DNA from: Mesorhizobium escarrei
Lineage (GTDB): Bacteria > Pseudomonadota > Alphaproteobacteria > Rhizobiales > Rhizobiaceae
Length of the DNA stretch: 64,000 nucleotides
Direction: 5' to 3'
Assembly (NCBI RefSeq): GCF_935825525.1
Contig: NZ_CAKXZT010000168.1
Location: forward strand, 16,453 to 80,452
Positions 1 to 8,020 of the stretch are shown here, in pieces. Every line of letters begins with the position of its first letter. Position 1 is the stretch's first letter. Under the pieces are notes generated by a model. That model had not been told where the DNA came from. It did no database searches and worked only from the letters and a program-made list of their open reading frames with translations. A program made the translations under genes and the position numbers.

Positions 1-1
1 G

Positions 2-73
2 GCTCCGGTCTGCGTCAATCTGCAGACCTATCCGGTGAAGGTCGAAGCTGGCAAGGTGATGGTCCAGATCTAA
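2..73 (+). CDS. Rieske-type 2Fe-2S ferredoxin, C-terminal end only (partial)
   Basis: An open frame enters from the left edge and ends with TAA at 71-73. The 23 visible residues end in a CVNLQTYPVKVE...VMVQI pattern. This resembles the C-terminal strand of small Rieske ferredoxins of the MocE or nitrite-reductase small-subunit type, where the TYPVKVE segment precedes the last beta strand. The cluster-binding CxH and CxxH motifs would lie outside the window. Such a ferredoxin could supply electrons to an oxygenase in the catabolic block, but that is inference. Confidence 0.5.
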   Translation, partial: APVCVNLQTYPVKVEAGKVMVQI

Positions 74-141
74 AGCATGACCCCGAAAAGTGGGAACCGG
101 TTTCTGCTCCGCTGACCTTCGGTTCGGAAAAAATCATGCAA
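74..141. repeat. Rhizobial palindromic intergenic element
   Basis: Directly after the ferredoxin stop lies AGCATGACCCCGAAAAGTGG, followed by GGAACCGG and, further on, TTCGG and an ATCATGC end that mirrors the AGCATGA start. This layout matches the short dispersed palindromes common between genes in rhizobia. It fills the gap between the ferredoxin and the next gene. Confidence 0.7.
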
Positions 142-191
142 AATTGAAGCCTGACCAGCCTTCCGTAATGCAACATAGGGGACCAGAATCG

Positions 192-992
192 ATGAGCCGG
201 AAAAGACCGACCGTGGCAGACCTGCGCGCCATGAAGGGCAAGCGGCAATTGACCATGCTGCGGGTGCTGACGATGGACGAGGCCGAGGCAGCCGAAAGAG
301 CCGGGGTCGACATCGTTTCGGTGCCGCCGGAACTGGTTCTCAATCCACAATACCGCGATGCCGCACCCAGCCTGTTCACCATGCCGGGCGACAATTTCTA
401 CGAGATCGGCACAGCCGACGATTTCGTGCGCTGGGCGTTCCGGCTCTACAAGGCGAGCGCCGACGCGGTTTATTGCAGCGCCGGCTTTGCCACTGTCAAA
501 CGGCTGGCCGATGACAATATCCCGGTGATCGGCCATGTCGGCCTGATCCCGTCGCGCGCCACCTGGACCGGCGGCTTCAAGGCTGTCGGGAAAACCGCCG
601 ACAGCGCCATGCAGATTTTCGAGGCAGTCAAGCAGTACGAAGCGGCCGGCGCGATCGGCGCCGAGATCGAAGTGGTGCCGGTCGAGGTGGCCAAGGCGAT
701 TTCGGAGCGAACCTCGCTGATCATGCTGTCGATGGGGGCCGGCACCGGCTGCGACGCGCAATATCTGTTCGCCGACGACATTCTTGGCCAGAACCGTGGG
801 CACATGCCGCGCCATTCCAAGGTCTATCGCAATTTCGCCGCCGAATATGACCGCCTGCAGGCCGAACGCATCGCCGCCTTTTCCGAATATGTCGCCGACG
901 TGAACAGCCTGGCTTATCCGGAAGACAAGCATGTCGTGCATATGGACCCGGACCAGCTCGGTCAGTTTATGGAGAAGATCGACGCCGGATGA
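192..992 (+). CDS. PanB-like (ketopantoate hydroxymethyltransferase superfamily) protein, probably not true PanB
   Basis: This 266-residue protein follows the PanB barrel: IGHVGL then GGFKAVGK, the EVVPVEVAK strand with the conserved Glu, and MGAGTGCDAQ, match PanB blocks in order. The metal-binding GDSLG motif that PanB carries near residue 45 is replaced here by VSVPPEL, so ketopantoate synthesis is doubtful. It more likely acts as an aldolase or lyase of the PEP mutase/isocitrate lyase superfamily on a catabolic intermediate. The ATG at 192 is chosen because AGGGGA lies about 9 bases upstream; the longer frame from 90 has no such site and crosses a repeat. It converges on the molybdenum hydroxylase operon and may share a pathway with the upstream ferredoxin. 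Confidence 0.75.
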   Translation: MSRKRPTVADLRAMKGKRQLTMLRVLTMDEAEAAERAGVDIVSVPPELVLNPQYRDAAPSLFTMPGDNFYEIGTADDFVRWAFRLYKASADAVYCSAGFATVKRLADDNIPVIGHVGLIPSRATWTGGFKAVGKTADSAMQIFEAVKQYEAAGAIGAEIEVVPVEVAKAISERTSLIMLSMGAGTGCDAQYLFADDILGQNRGHMPRHSKVYRNFAAEYDRLQAERIAAFSEYVADVNSLAYPEDKHVVHMDPDQLGQFMEKIDAG

Positions 993-1018
993 GACGCGCC
1001 GGCCAGGACCTGCTGTGA

Positions 1019-1207
1019 CCTTCTCCCCTTGTGGGAGAAGGTGGATCGGCGCGTAGCGCCGAGACGGATGAGGGGTGTTGGAAGAAACGCGGCGAGAAAA
1101 AATTGAGGAATTTAGGTGCTTACGCTTCGAGGTAGCGATCCTTCCAGCACCCCTCATCCGACCTCGTTTCGCGAGGCCACCTTCTCCCACAACAAGGGGA
1201 GAAGGAG
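1019..1207. repeat. Inverted pair of rhizobial palindromic repeats
   Basis: Two copies of one element face each other at 1019-1081 and 1144-1207. Each has a CTTCTCCC hairpin arm next to a GATGAGGGGTG segment. The same dimer recurs in opposite arrangement at 61259-61394. It occupies the gap between the convergent PanB-like and amidohydrolase genes, where it could act as a bidirectional terminator. No gene is supported in 993-1220. Confidence 0.8.
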
Positions 1208-1220
1208 AGGGCGCTGCTTG

Positions 1221-2111
1221 CTACACCGGCCGATATACCTTCTCCGCCGTGTTCCAAAAGATGTCCGCCTCGGCGGCCACACCATGCTTGGCTACTGCCT
1301 GCCGGTGCGCCTTGATCAGTTCGGCGTGGCTGGTCCACAGCTTCTCGATCGGGAAGTTGGAGCCGAACATCAGACGGTCGCTGCCGAGGATCTCGATTGC
1401 GTTGTCGACGATGTAGGCGATCAGCGCCGGGTCGTTGCGGTGGACGAAGGTGCCGAGGCCGGACAGCTTGGCGTAGAGGTTTGGCGCTGCTGAAAGCGTG
1501 CGCAAGCCGGCCTTCCAGGCTTGCGTAGTTTCCTCCGACATGTCGGTCAGCATGCCGGCATGGGTGAGGATGAAATTGGTTTCAGGATTTTCGCCGACAA
1601 GCGTCAGCCCGTCCTTCATCTGGGTCGGGAAAAGCTGCAGGTCGAAGGACAGACCATAGTCCTTCAGCCGCGCCACATTGGCCCGCACCTTCGGGTCGAC
1701 GACCTGATCGGCGTACGTGGCAAAGCGGAAGGCCGGCGTTTCGTGCCAGTGCAATTGCATGCGCACGCCGCGCAGCAGGGGGTATTTTTTGAGCCGGTCG
1801 ATCTGGGGCCTGATATCATCCACCGTCATTTCGGCATAGCCGACGACCGCATGCGGCCAGCCGGTTTCGTTAGCCGTCTTCTGCAGGAAGGCGACTTCTT
1901 TCTCGAAATCCTCCTTGGCCCAATTGGTCTGGACATAGACCGCCTTCTCGACGCCAGAGCCTTGCTGGTCGGCGAGGAATTCCTCGATCGGGTAGTCGCG
2001 GCGGATCGGCTCGTAAGGGCCGAAGATGCGCGGCACCATCGGCCCGCGCAGCCAGGGCTGGTCCTGCTGTCGCCAGATGTGGAAATGCGCGTCTATCGCC
2101 TTTTGCATCAT
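1221..2111 (-). CDS. Amidohydrolase 2 family (COG3618-type lactonase/hydrolase)
   Basis: This 296-residue TIM-barrel metal hydrolase opens with an IDAHFHIW motif, giving the first metal-binding HxH pair. It has the LTHAGM and LMFGSNFPIE motifs typical of the family that includes L-fuconolactonase and 2-pyrone-4,6-dicarboxylate lactonase. It probably opens a lactone or hydrolyses an acyl product made by the molybdenum hydroxylase. Its ATG overlaps the stop codon of the CoxE gene by 4 bases (ATGA), so the two are translationally coupled and this is the last gene of the operon. The exact substrate cannot be read from the sequence. Confidence 0.85.
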   Translation of the reverse strand: MMQKAIDAHFHIWRQQDQPWLRGPMVPRIFGPYEPIRRDYPIEEFLADQQGSGVEKAVYVQTNWAKEDFEKEVAFLQKTANETGWPHAVVGYAEMTVDDIRPQIDRLKKYPLLRGVRMQLHWHETPAFRFATYADQVVDPKVRANVARLKDYGLSFDLQLFPTQMKDGLTLVGENPETNFILTHAGMLTDMSEETTQAWKAGLRTLSAAPNLYAKLSGLGTFVHRNDPALIAYIVDNAIEILGSDRLMFGSNFPIEKLWTSHAELIKAHRQAVAKHGVAAEADIFWNTAEKVYRPV

Positions 2112-3376
2112 GAAACCCTTTTCCAGATTGCTGCGGCCGCCGCAGCGGGGCGGGCGAGCGACAGGATAAAATCGCTGAGACCGGCGATCGATGAGCCGTC
2201 GACCAGATCATCCAGCACCGGCAGGATGGCGCAAAGTGCTGCCGTCGCCGGCTGGAAACGCGGATCGCCGGCCAGCGGCGTCGCCAGCGACAGCCGGAAG
2301 GCCCTGGCGCTCAGCCGGCGCATTGCCATTTCAAGCTCGGCATGGTCGCCGCGCTCCAGCGCATCGGACAGGATGACGACCGCCGCCCCGCGCGCGAATG
2401 CGGAAAAGCGCGGCACCGACAGGAAAGCGAGCAGCGTCGGTCCCATGCGGGTGCCGCCGTCCCAGTCGTCGACCAATGCTGCCACGCGGGTCAGCGCCTG
2501 GTCGCGGTCGCGAATGCGCAGCGCAGGGGTGATGCGGGTCAGCCGCGTGCCGAAAGTGAAAATTTCAGCCCGGTCCGCGCCTTGCACCGCTGCCTGCGCC
2601 AGTTTGAGATAGTCCGATGTGTAGAGCTTCATCGAGCCGGACACGTCGATCAGCAACAAAAGCTTGCGCGGCACGATCTGCCGGCGGCGCAGCATCGGCG
2701 ACGGTATATCGCCGTCGGCACTGACGATTTCGCGCAGCGAGCGGCGCAGATCGAGTTTGCCGCGCGCGTGCGTGCGCACGGTGCGGAAGGAGCGGCGGGC
2801 GGGCAAGGCGGTAGCGAGCTTGCGGCAGAAAGCGGCAAGCCCGTCGCCGTCGCGCTGGAAGTCGCGGGCGCTCAACTGTTCGGCGCCGGACGATAGCGCG
2901 CCGCCTTCCTCCTGGCGCGCCACCTCGCTCTCCTCGTCGCTGGCGCCGCCGTCATCCTTGATGCGGGTTTCCTCGTCGGCCTCGCCTTCGATGACGGCCG
3001 TGGTGCTGCCGTAGAAATGGCTTTGGAAATGCGCCTCGAATTCGTCGCGGCGGTCGGGCGGCGGCGCCAGGGTGGCAAGGGCGGCCTCGTGGATGTCGGC
3101 CATCGAGCGGGGCCCGAGCAGCGTCACCGCCTGCATGAAGCCGGACACCTGCTCGGGCGCGACTGGAAAGCCGTAGCGGCGCAGCAGCCGGCCGAAGCTG
3201 AGCAAGGGGGCTGCGGCGCGGGGCAAGCTCTCCTCTCCCCGTTCACGGGGAGAGGATGCCGGCAGGCAGGTGAGGGGCGGCGCCGACATTCGCGGTTGGC
3301 GCTGCCCCTCATCCGCCCCTTCGGGGCACCTTCTCCCCGTAAACGGGAAGAAGGGGTCGTTGAAGTCGCGTGTCAC
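2108..3376 (-). CDS. coxE: VWA domain protein, CoxE-like, with an in-frame palindromic element near its N-terminus
   Basis: This 422-residue protein carries a C-terminal von Willebrand A domain with the MIDAS motif DVSGS at residues 244-248. CoxE-type proteins work with MoxR/CoxD ATPases to mature the active site of molybdenum hydroxylases. The start is a GTG that overlaps the MoxR stop by 4 bases (GTGA); the longer frame to 3523 runs inside the MoxR gene and is rejected. Residues about 7-51 are encoded by a palindromic repeat (3226-3357) of a kind found between genes elsewhere in this window, giving a low-complexity Pro/Arg-rich insert before the conserved SFGRLLRRYGFP region. An acidic linker around 130-160 is also visible. 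An internal ATG at residue 30 is an alternative start, but it too lies in the repeat. Confidence 0.87.
   Translation of the reverse strand: MTRDFNDPFFPFTGRRCPEGADEGQRQPRMSAPPLTCLPASSPRERGEESLPRAAAPLLSFGRLLRRYGFPVAPEQVSGFMQAVTLLGPRSMADIHEAALATLAPPPDRRDEFEAHFQSHFYGSTTAVIEGEADEETRIKDDGGASDEESEVARQEEGGALSSGAEQLSARDFQRDGDGLAAFCRKLATALPARRSFRTVRTHARGKLDLRRSLREIVSADGDIPSPMLRRRQIVPRKLLLLIDVSGSMKLYTSDYLKLAQAAVQGADRAEIFTFGTRLTRITPALRIRDRDQALTRVAALVDDWDGGTRMGPTLLAFLSVPRFSAFARGAAVVILSDALERGDHAELEMAMRRLSARAFRLSLATPLAGDPRFQPATAALCAILPVLDDLVDGSSIAGLSDFILSLARPAAAAAAIWKRVS
3226..3357. repeat. Palindromic repeat inserted in frame in coxE
   Basis: Outer arms CCCGTTCACGGGGAGAGG and CCTTCTCCCCGTAAACGGG flank facing GAGGGGCGGCGCCGAC and GCGCTGCCCCTCATCC segments. 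These are the building blocks of the intergenic elements at 13786-13991 and 36216-36439. Here the element sits inside coxE and keeps the reading frame open. Confidence 0.8.
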
Positions 3377-4278
3377 GCCAATGCCTCCTCGACGATCCGG
3401 CCAAGCTCGGGGGCGATGTAGGACAGGTCCTCCTCGTCCTTGATCAGCACGCCGATGGCGCGGCGGAACGCTTCCGGCCACGGGCTGCCGCCCTTTTCGA
3501 GGATCGTCGCGGCGTTCGCCCATTCGACCGCTTCGGCGATGCCCGGCGGCTTGGCCAGCGGGCGGGCGCGGATGTCGCGCACGGCGGTAGCCACGGCGCG
3601 CGCCGTGGCGTTAGCGACGTCACCGGCGCGCAGCATGATGATGGCGGCCTCGCGCTCGGCGTCGGGATAGGTGATCCAGTGATAGACGCAGCGCCGCCGC
3701 AACGCCTCCGCCAGTTCGCGGGTGCGGTTCGAGGTCAGGATGACGATCGGCTGCGCCGTCGCGCGGATGGTGCCACGCTCGGGAATGCTGATCTGGAAAT
3801 CGGAAAGGAATTCCAGGAGCAGCGCTTCGAACTCATGGTCGGAACGGTCGATCTCGTCGACCAGCAGCACGCGCTTTTCCGGCGCCTTCAGCACCTGCAG
3901 CAGCGGCCGTGCGATCAAAAAACGGTCGTCATAGATGTCGACCTCATGCTCGCCGGCATGACGAATGGCGAGCAACTGGCGCTGATAGTTCCATTCGTAG
4001 AGCGCGTGTGCGGCGTCGATGCCTTCGTAGCATTGCAGCCGCACCAGATCGCGCCCGAGCAGTTCGGCTATCGCCTTGGCCGCCTCGGTCTTGCCGACGC
4101 CCGGCGCGCCTTCGAGCAGCAGCGGCTTGCCCAGCCGGATCGCCAGGAAAATGGCGGTGGCCAGGCTTTCATCGGCCAGATAGCGCGAGGCGGCGAGGCG
4201 CGATGCCACCGCCTCCGGCGAGGTAGCGACAGTCTCGGCGCTTCTAGTCCGGGCGCTTCTCGTGGGCATTTCCAGCAC
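3373..4278 (-). CDS. coxD: MoxR-family AAA+ ATPase, CoxD-like
   Basis: This 301-residue AAA+ ATPase has Walker A GAPGVGKT at 57-64, Walker B LLVDEID at about 138-144, and a SNRTRELAEALRRR segment containing sensor and arginine-finger features. CoxD-type MoxR proteins are thought to help insert or sulfurate the metal centre of CO dehydrogenase-like enzymes together with CoxE. The frame begins at a GTG directly after the stop of the upstream molybdopterin subunit; an ATG three codons later (4269) is equally possible. Its stop overlaps the CoxE start, so coupling of the ATPase and VWA protein is clear. Confidence 0.9.
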   Translation of the reverse strand: MLEMPTRSARTRSAETVATSPEAVASRLAASRYLADESLATAIFLAIRLGKPLLLEGAPGVGKTEAAKAIAELLGRDLVRLQCYEGIDAAHALYEWNYQRQLLAIRHAGEHEVDIYDDRFLIARPLLQVLKAPEKRVLLVDEIDRSDHEFEALLLEFLSDFQISIPERGTIRATAQPIVILTSNRTRELAEALRRRCVYHWITYPDAEREAAIIMLRAGDVANATARAVATAVRDIRARPLAKPPGIAEAVEWANAATILEKGGSPWPEAFRRAIGVLIKDEEDLSYIAPELGRIVEEALA

Positions 4279-5283
4279 TCAGTTCGAGGCTTGCGCCTTC
4301 AGCGCCCGCAGGATGCGTTCCGGTGTGATCGGCAGCGTGTCGATGCGAACGCCGACGGCGTCGAAGACCGCGTTGGCGATCGCCGGGATTTGCGGGTTGG
4401 CGCACATTTCGCCTGGCCCCTTGGCGCCGTACGGCCCGTCGGCCGATGGCCGTTCCAGCACGATGATCTCGGTTTGCGCAAGATCGCCTGGTCCCGGCAT
4501 CAGATATTGGTTGAAGTCGGTGCCGCCATGATCGCGGTCGGGGTAATAGGGTTCTGTCGTCTCGTAGAGCGCGTGGCTGATGCCCATCCACGAGCCGCCG
4601 ACGAGCTGCTGCTCGACCATTTTCGGGTTCAGCGCGCGGCCGATCTCAAAGACGTTCTTGACAGTCAGCACGGTGATCTCGCCGGTCTCGTCATCGACCT
4701 CGACCTCGGCCACAGTGCAGGCATGCGCATAGCAGGTCGACGGTTTCATCGCGCCGGTTTCTTTCTCAGGATATGAGCGCGGGATCAAAAACATGCCGCG
4801 GCCGGAAATCGAGCGGCCGCGCTTGAAATGCGCCGACAGCGCGACATCGAAGATCGAGATCGATCTTTGCGGCGCACCCTTGACTAGGATGTTGCCCTGG
4901 CCGTCGGTCTCGAGGTCCGAGGCGTTCACTTCCAGTTCCTCGGCCGCCACTTCCAGCATCACCTGGCGGGCTTCCCTGGCCGCCTGGATGACGGCGTTGC
5001 CGGCGCGGTGGGTGCCGCGCGAGGCGAAGGTGCCCATGCAGTGCGGGCCGGTGTCGGTGTCGGCGGTGTCGACAACGACGCGGTCGGTCGGCACGCCGAT
5101 CGTCTCGGCGCAGATCTGCGCCATGATCTGCTTCATGCCCTGGCCGAGATCGACACTCGACAGCGTCACCATGAAATTGCCGGTCGGCGTCGAATGGACC
5201 AGCGCCTGCGTTGGGTCGCCACCGAGATTCATGCCGGTCGGATAGTTGATTGCGGCGACGCCGCGTCCGCGCTTGATCGCCAT
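4279..5283 (-). CDS. Molybdenum hydroxylase large subunit, C-terminal half (split subunit)
   Basis: This 334-residue protein corresponds to the second half of xanthine dehydrogenase/CoxL-type large subunits. It has the DLGQGMKQIMAQI and TFASRGTHRAGNA molybdopterin-binding stretches, and a late GAKGPGE motif whose Glu is the catalytic base position in the family. It begins with ATG one base after the stop of the N-terminal half, with AAGGGAG about 7-8 bases upstream, so it can be translated on its own. Together the halves make 789 residues, the usual length for an uninterrupted subunit of about 780. A frameshift in a formerly single gene is possible; the well-placed ribosome-binding site favours a functional split. 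Confidence 0.9.
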   Translation of the reverse strand: MAIKRGRGVAAINYPTGMNLGGDPTQALVHSTPTGNFMVTLSSVDLGQGMKQIMAQICAETIGVPTDRVVVDTADTDTGPHCMGTFASRGTHRAGNAVIQAAREARQVMLEVAAEELEVNASDLETDGQGNILVKGAPQRSISIFDVALSAHFKRGRSISGRGMFLIPRSYPEKETGAMKPSTCYAHACTVAEVEVDDETGEITVLTVKNVFEIGRALNPKMVEQQLVGGSWMGISHALYETTEPYYPDRDHGGTDFNQYLMPGPGDLAQTEIIVLERPSADGPYGAKGPGEMCANPQIPAIANAVFDAVGVRIDTLPITPERILRALKAQASN

Positions 5284-5284
5284 T

Positions 5285-6652
5285 TCAAGCTCCCTTCGCG
5301 TAGGACGACATCGCCATGAACTTCTCCGCCACCGGCCAGTTGGCGGCGCGCGAGGCTTCCTGCATGCACTCGATCAGAGCCGCGCCCTCGGTCGGCTGGC
5401 GGTGCGCCTTCATGTCGCCGTCGCGGTAGGCGTTGATGAAGCGGAATTCGAGCGGGTCCATGCCGATCAGCCGGGCGAGCTTGTCCATCTGCACCTCAAG
5501 CGCGAAATCGCCGATGGTGACGCCGAAGCCGCGCATGGCGGAGGAGGGGGTCCGGTTGGTGTAGACGCAGTAGGTGTCGATCCAGACATTCGGGATGGTG
5601 TAAGGGCCGGGATAGTGGCCGGCGCCCTTCTGCGCGCCATAGGGCGAATGGCGCGAATAGGCGCCGGCATCGGTGTAGCCGGTGACTTTTCTGGCGACGA
5701 TGCGGCCATCCTTCATGGCGCCGTCCTTGATGACGACCTTTTCGGCGGCGCGCGGCGAGGAAATCTGCATCTCCTCCTCGCGGCTATAGATGAAGGAGAC
5801 CGGCCGCCCGGTTAGCTTGGCGCCGAGGATGGCGATCGGCTCGACGATGACGTCGACCTTGCCGCCAAAGCCGCCGCCGACGGTGCCGCCGACGAAATGC
5901 AGTCTGTTGCCGGGCATCTGCAGGATGATCGAGGCGTTGTCGAGGGTGAAGAACATCGCTTGCGTGTTGGTGTAGCAGGTGAAGCGATCGTTGCCCTCCG
6001 GCGCGACGATGCAGCCGGTCGTCTCGGTCGGCGCGTGCTCGATCGGCGACGATTGATAGGTCTGTTCGAGCACGTGATCGGCGCCGGCGAAACCGGCCTC
6101 GACATCGCCGAAGCGCACCTTGCGGCATTCGCCGCTGTCATAGAGGTAATAATTCCGGCCGTGATATTCGTTGACAACAGGCGCGCCGGGCTTCAGCGCT
6201 TCTTCCATGTCGAAGACGGCCGGCAGCACCTCGTAGTCGACCTTGACCTTGGCCGTCGCTTCCTGGGCGGCACGCTCGGTCTCGGCCAGCACCGCCACCA
6301 CGGCTTCGCCTTTCCAGCGCACCTTGCCGTCGGCCAGCACCGTCTCGTCCTCCGGGCCGATCTGGATCAGGATCAGGATGGTGTAGACATTGTGCGGCAC
6401 ATCCTTGGCGGTCAGGATTTTCACCACGCCCGGGTGCATCTGCGCCTCTGAAGTGTCGATGCTGCGGATGCGGGCGTGATGATACGGGCTGCGCACCATC
6501 TTCAGATGCAGCATGCCTGGAAAATTGCGGTCGGCGAAATAGGCGGTCTTGCCGGTTACATGACCGGGCGAATCGGAGCGCGGCCGGGGCTGGCCGATCT
6601 CGTGCAGATCGTCCTTGCGCTGGTCGGCGAAGTAGCTCTTGCGGAGTTCCAT
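5285..6652 (-). CDS. Molybdenum hydroxylase large subunit, N-terminal half (split subunit)
   Basis: This 455-residue protein matches the first half of the molybdopterin-binding subunit of the xanthine dehydrogenase family: GHVTGKTAYFADR near the N-terminus, the SPIEHAPTET segment, GGTVGGGFGGK for cofactor binding, and SAMRGFGVTIGDFALE near residue 380. The CO dehydrogenase signature AYRCSFR is absent, so this is not a classical form I CO dehydrogenase. It stops with TGA one base before the ATG of the C-terminal half. It follows the 2Fe-2S gene by 14 bases. Substrate unknown; a heterocycle or aldehyde is typical of the family. Confidence 0.9.
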   Translation of the reverse strand: MELRKSYFADQRKDDLHEIGQPRPRSDSPGHVTGKTAYFADRNFPGMLHLKMVRSPYHHARIRSIDTSEAQMHPGVVKILTAKDVPHNVYTILILIQIGPEDETVLADGKVRWKGEAVVAVLAETERAAQEATAKVKVDYEVLPAVFDMEEALKPGAPVVNEYHGRNYYLYDSGECRKVRFGDVEAGFAGADHVLEQTYQSSPIEHAPTETTGCIVAPEGNDRFTCYTNTQAMFFTLDNASIILQMPGNRLHFVGGTVGGGFGGKVDVIVEPIAILGAKLTGRPVSFIYSREEEMQISSPRAAEKVVIKDGAMKDGRIVARKVTGYTDAGAYSRHSPYGAQKGAGHYPGPYTIPNVWIDTYCVYTNRTPSSAMRGFGVTIGDFALEVQMDKLARLIGMDPLEFRFINAYRDGDMKAHRQPTEGAALIECMQEASRAANWPVAEKFMAMSSYAKGA

Positions 6653-6666
6653 TTTTTTTGACTCCC

Positions 6667-7149
6667 TCAGGCCGCATTCTGCGAATTGGACCGCGCGGCG
6701 GTCAGCACCGCCTGGATGATCGGCTCGTAGCCGGTGCAGCGGCAGATATTGCCCGACAGCGCCTCGACCACCTCGTCACGGCTGGGATCCGGCGTGTGAT
6801 CGAGCAGCACCTTGGCGGCCATGATCATGCCCGGCGTGCAGAAGCCACATTGCGTGGCGAAGGCGTCGAGGAAGGCGCGCTGCAAAGGATGCAGCACGCC
6901 GCCTTGCGAAAGCCCCGATGTCGTGGTGATCGCCGCACCGTTGCAGGTTTCGGCCAGCGTCAGGCAGGACAGCCGCAGCTCGCCGTCGATGATGACCGAG
7001 CAGGCGCCGCATGTGCCCTGATGGCAGCCGCCCTTCGGCGAGGTGTCGCCGATCTTGTCGCGCAGTGCATGAAGCAACGTCGTGCCGCTGTCGATGAATT
7101 CGGCCTTCTCCGCGCCGTTGAGCGTGAACTGAACCGGGATCTTTGCCAT
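6667..7149 (-). CDS. 2Fe-2S subunit of molybdenum hydroxylase
   Basis: This 160-residue protein has both clusters of the family: an N-terminal plant-ferredoxin-type site (CHQGTCGAC, then a Cys about 12 residues later) and a C-terminal helical site (CGFCTPG and NICRCTGY). It passes electrons from the molybdenum centre to the FAD subunit. Gene order FAD, 2Fe-2S, large subunit is typical. It sits 48 bases after the FAD subunit gene. Confidence 0.95.
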   Translation of the reverse strand: MAKIPVQFTLNGAEKAEFIDSGTTLLHALRDKIGDTSPKGGCHQGTCGACSVIIDGELRLSCLTLAETCNGAAITTTSGLSQGGVLHPLQRAFLDAFATQCGFCTPGMIMAAKVLLDHTPDPSRDEVVEALSGNICRCTGYEPIIQAVLTAARSNSQNAA

Positions 7150-7197
7150 CTTTTACTCCTTGCGCCGCAGCCAGGCGGACATGTGCGCCATTGGCTT

Positions 7198-7989
7198 TCA
7201 GGCGAGCAAAAGCCGGCCGAGATGAACCGGCAGGACTTCGTTGCGATACCAGGCACTGGCGATCGGATCGGTGACGGGCGAGGTGCCGTCGCTCGCGACG
7301 GCCAGCGCCGGCGCGATGCCGTCGCTGGTGAGTTTTCTGCCGAGCAGCGCCTCCTCCGCCGCCTTGGCGCGCATCGGCCGGTCGGCCATGCAGCCAAGCG
7401 CGATGTGCGCCGATGACACGGTTCCGTCCGGCGCCTGTTCCAGCACGGCGGCGATGCTCAGCACCGAGACGCCCTTCGGCTTGACCCTCGACACTTTCAG
7501 GAAGCGAAGGCCTTCCGCCGGAAGCGTAAATCCAACTTCGGTAACAATGGCGTGGTTGCTTTGGCGTTTTGCCAGGAAGGTTTCGATCGGCTTCTCGCCG
7601 CCCTCGGTGCTGACAATTGCGTCCAGCGCCAGCAGCGCGACGGTGAAATCGCCATAGGGCGCCGGGGCGAAGAGATTGCCGCCGACCGTCGCCATGTTAC
7701 GGATCGCCGGGCCGCCAACGGCGCGCGCGGCACGGGCAAGTGCCACGAGATTCGGATGGCCGGCGATCGCCGCCATGGTCAACGAGGCGCCGATGCGAAC
7801 GTTGTCGCCGGAAACGGTGATGGCCGACAGCGCCGGCTCGGTCGACCTGATGAGGCTGGAGACCGAGACATCGCCTTCATTGGCGCCGCGCACGACCAGC
7901 GTGCCGCCGCCGAGATAGCGGGTGCCGGCGGCTTTCAGCGCCGCATTGGCGTCCTTGACCGTCGAGAAAGTCTGCAGTGCAAGCGCCAT
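7198..7989 (-). CDS. FAD-binding subunit of molybdenum hydroxylase
   Basis: This 263-residue protein has the RYLGGGTLVVRG flavin-binding loop near residue 25 and the conserved GGPAIRNMATVGGNLF stretch near residue 95, both hallmarks of the CoxM/xanthine dehydrogenase FAD subunit family. The C-terminal CO dehydrogenase flavoprotein-like domain follows. Acting with the 2Fe-2S and split large subunits it should complete a cytoplasmic heterotetramer-type hydroxylase, with FAD passing electrons to an unknown acceptor. The ATG at 7989 is preceded by an AGGGGAGCG ribosome-binding site. Confidence 0.92.
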   Translation of the reverse strand: MALALQTFSTVKDANAALKAAGTRYLGGGTLVVRGANEGDVSVSSLIRSTEPALSAITVSGDNVRIGASLTMAAIAGHPNLVALARAARAVGGPAIRNMATVGGNLFAPAPYGDFTVALLALDAIVSTEGGEKPIETFLAKRQSNHAIVTEVGFTLPAEGLRFLKVSRVKPKGVSVLSIAAVLEQAPDGTVSSAHIALGCMADRPMRAKAAEEALLGRKLTSDGIAPALAVASDGTSPVTDPIASAWYRNEVLPVHLGRLLLA

Positions 7990-8020
7990 GGAACGCTCCC
8001 CTTCCTCAGCCCAATTCGGT

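Noticed and set aside
15..1190. 391-residue minus-strand frame over the PanB-like gene
   Set aside because: Its content is a mirrored translation of the PanB-like gene plus repeats, with no recognisable domain.
3377..3523. Upstream extension of coxE
   Set aside because: It overlaps the conserved end of the MoxR gene; GTG at 3376 gives a standard 4-base overlap.
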